Shown: positions 63,465 through 64,000 of the stretch, piece by piece
Numbering within the stretch: the stretch's first letter is position 1
How the letters are laid out: each line of letters begins with the position of its first letter
DNA from: Alphaproteobacteria bacterium
Lineage (GTDB): Bacteria > Pseudomonadota > Alphaproteobacteria > Rhodobacterales > Rhodobacteraceae
Assembly (NCBI GenBank): GCA_030433335.1
Contig: JAUILL010000001.1
Location: forward strand, 248,001-312,000
Direction of reading: 5' to 3'
DNA: 64,000 bases
Notes under the pieces: generated by a model
Told to the model about the DNA's origin: nothing
The model's input: only the letters and a program-made list of their open reading frames with translations
Databases searched by the model: none
Position numbers and translations under genes: made by a program

Positions 63465-64000
63465 ATGCAAAGCACAGCCGACTCGCAAGAGAGCAAAGGG
63501 ATCGCCCGGATGCGCGACTTCCTGAAGCAAATCGTCTTTGGGGGGAATGACGGCATCGTGACCACATTTGCCATCGTCGCGGGCTTTGCGGGCGCTCAGG
63601 CCGAAGGTACCGCGCAGATCGGTGGCATTGCTGTTCTAGTCTTCGGGCTCGCTAATCTGTTCGCGGATGCGGTGAGCATGGGACTTGGCGAATTTCTGTC
63701 TTTGCGGTCGCGCCATGCGATGTACCGAACGCGCCGAGGCAGCATCTCAGCAGATTTGCAGAACGAGGGGCAGCGCGCCACGATAGCGATCGAGCAATTT
63801 CTAACCGACCGCGGCGTTCCAGATGCCCGTGCGCGCGACATCGGCTCGGGACTATCCGAACATCCCGAAGTTCAGGCAGAGCTTGCGATGATGTTCGAGC
63901 ACGGGATGACTGATCCTGACGGCGAGAGCCCGTGGAAAAGCGGTCTCGTGACTTTCGTGGCTTTTGTGATGTTCGGCGCCCTTCCCTTGCTGCCCTATTT
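63465..64000 (+). CDS. VIT1/CCC1-family iron/manganese transporter, truncated by window edge
   Basis: The start at 63465 has AGGAAAGG seven bases upstream; at least 178 codons are open to the end of the window. The protein begins with a short charged tail and then FGGNDGIVTTFAIVAGFAGA, the first membrane helix of the VIT family, followed by ADAVSMGLGEFLSLRSRHAMY, the conserved metal-binding helix. Family members move Fe2+ or Mn2+ out of the cytosol, which suits a gene facing oxyR. Confidence 0.9.
   Translation, partial: MQSTADSQESKGIARMRDFLKQIVFGGNDGIVTTFAIVAGFAGAQAEGTAQIGGIAVLVFGLANLFADAVSMGLGEFLSLRSRHAMYRTRRGSISADLQNEGQRATIAIEQFLTDRGVPDARARDIGSGLSEHPEVQAELAMMFEHGMTDPDGESPWKSGLVTFVAFVMFGALPLLPY

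Overview
The window is an ordinary chromosomal segment of a GC-rich alphaproteobacterium, most likely a marine Rhodobacteraceae (Roseobacter group). The evidence is gene order: phoR-pstSCAB-phoUB, dusB(nifR3)-ntrBC-ntrYX-trkAH-hfq-hflX, an ispDF fusion, a sqdB-sqdD-sqdC-type sulfolipid operon, a class II DAHP synthase and a lone LuxR regulator. I see no phage, IS element, CRISPR array, tRNA or rRNA gene. Genes are packed tightly, with many 1-4 base stop/start overlaps.

Layout. 1-4.2 kb: a truncated acyl-CoA ligase, an XRE-cupin regulator, a small LMW-phosphatase/ArsC-like protein, a 37-residue entericidin-like lipoprotein and a YejA-type peptide-binding protein. 4.3-6.5 kb: a likely small RNA resembling the alphaproteobacterial suhB/MmgR family, then 3-hydroxybutyrate dehydrogenase and a patatin-like hydrolase (polyhydroxybutyrate metabolism). 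6.5-11.1 kb: a DUF502 membrane protein, pseudouridine catabolism (psuG, psuK), a DUF4198 protein and a HupE/UreJ metal permease whose start overlaps its divergent neighbour. 11.1-13.1 kb: rpsB-tsf with structured leader and spacer. 13.1-14.8 kb: a structured intergenic RNA region and the LuxR solo. 14.8-22.3 kb: the phosphate regulon, with Pho boxes before pstS and phoR. 22.4-28.9 kb: gamma carbonic anhydrase, gmk, yicC, a PAS protein, DAHP synthase, a GlxA-type regulator and a PQQ-type sugar dehydrogenase.

29-34.3 kb: a complete branched-chain amino-acid ABC transporter. 34.3-36.9 kb: a HerA-like ATPase (DUF853), two orphan terminators that may end small RNAs, and an IalB-type secreted protein. 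36.9-39.5 kb: lpxD with a dedicated ACP and ketoacyl-ACP synthase. 39.5-42 kb: an L,D-transpeptidase facing a Tat-exported DUF882 protein (peptidoglycan). 42.2-45.1 kb: the sulfolipid operon, with a possible Pho box that would tie it to the phosphate regulon. 45.1-57 kb: the nitrogen-regulation/potassium/Hfq cluster. 57-60.4 kb: ispDF, pgpA, a CinA-type amidase, a Coq10/RatA-like protein, hpt and a small membrane protein. 60.5-64 kb: lipA, a peroxiredoxin, oxyR and a truncated VIT-type metal transporter.

The most interesting signals are regulatory and not coding: candidate small RNAs at 4340-4413, near 35930-35996, at 36082-36144 and on the minus strand at 13164-13420; a dispersed hairpin plus GAGTATTT motif present twice; and NtrC and NtrX proteins that both lack the sigma-54 contact loop GAFTGA.
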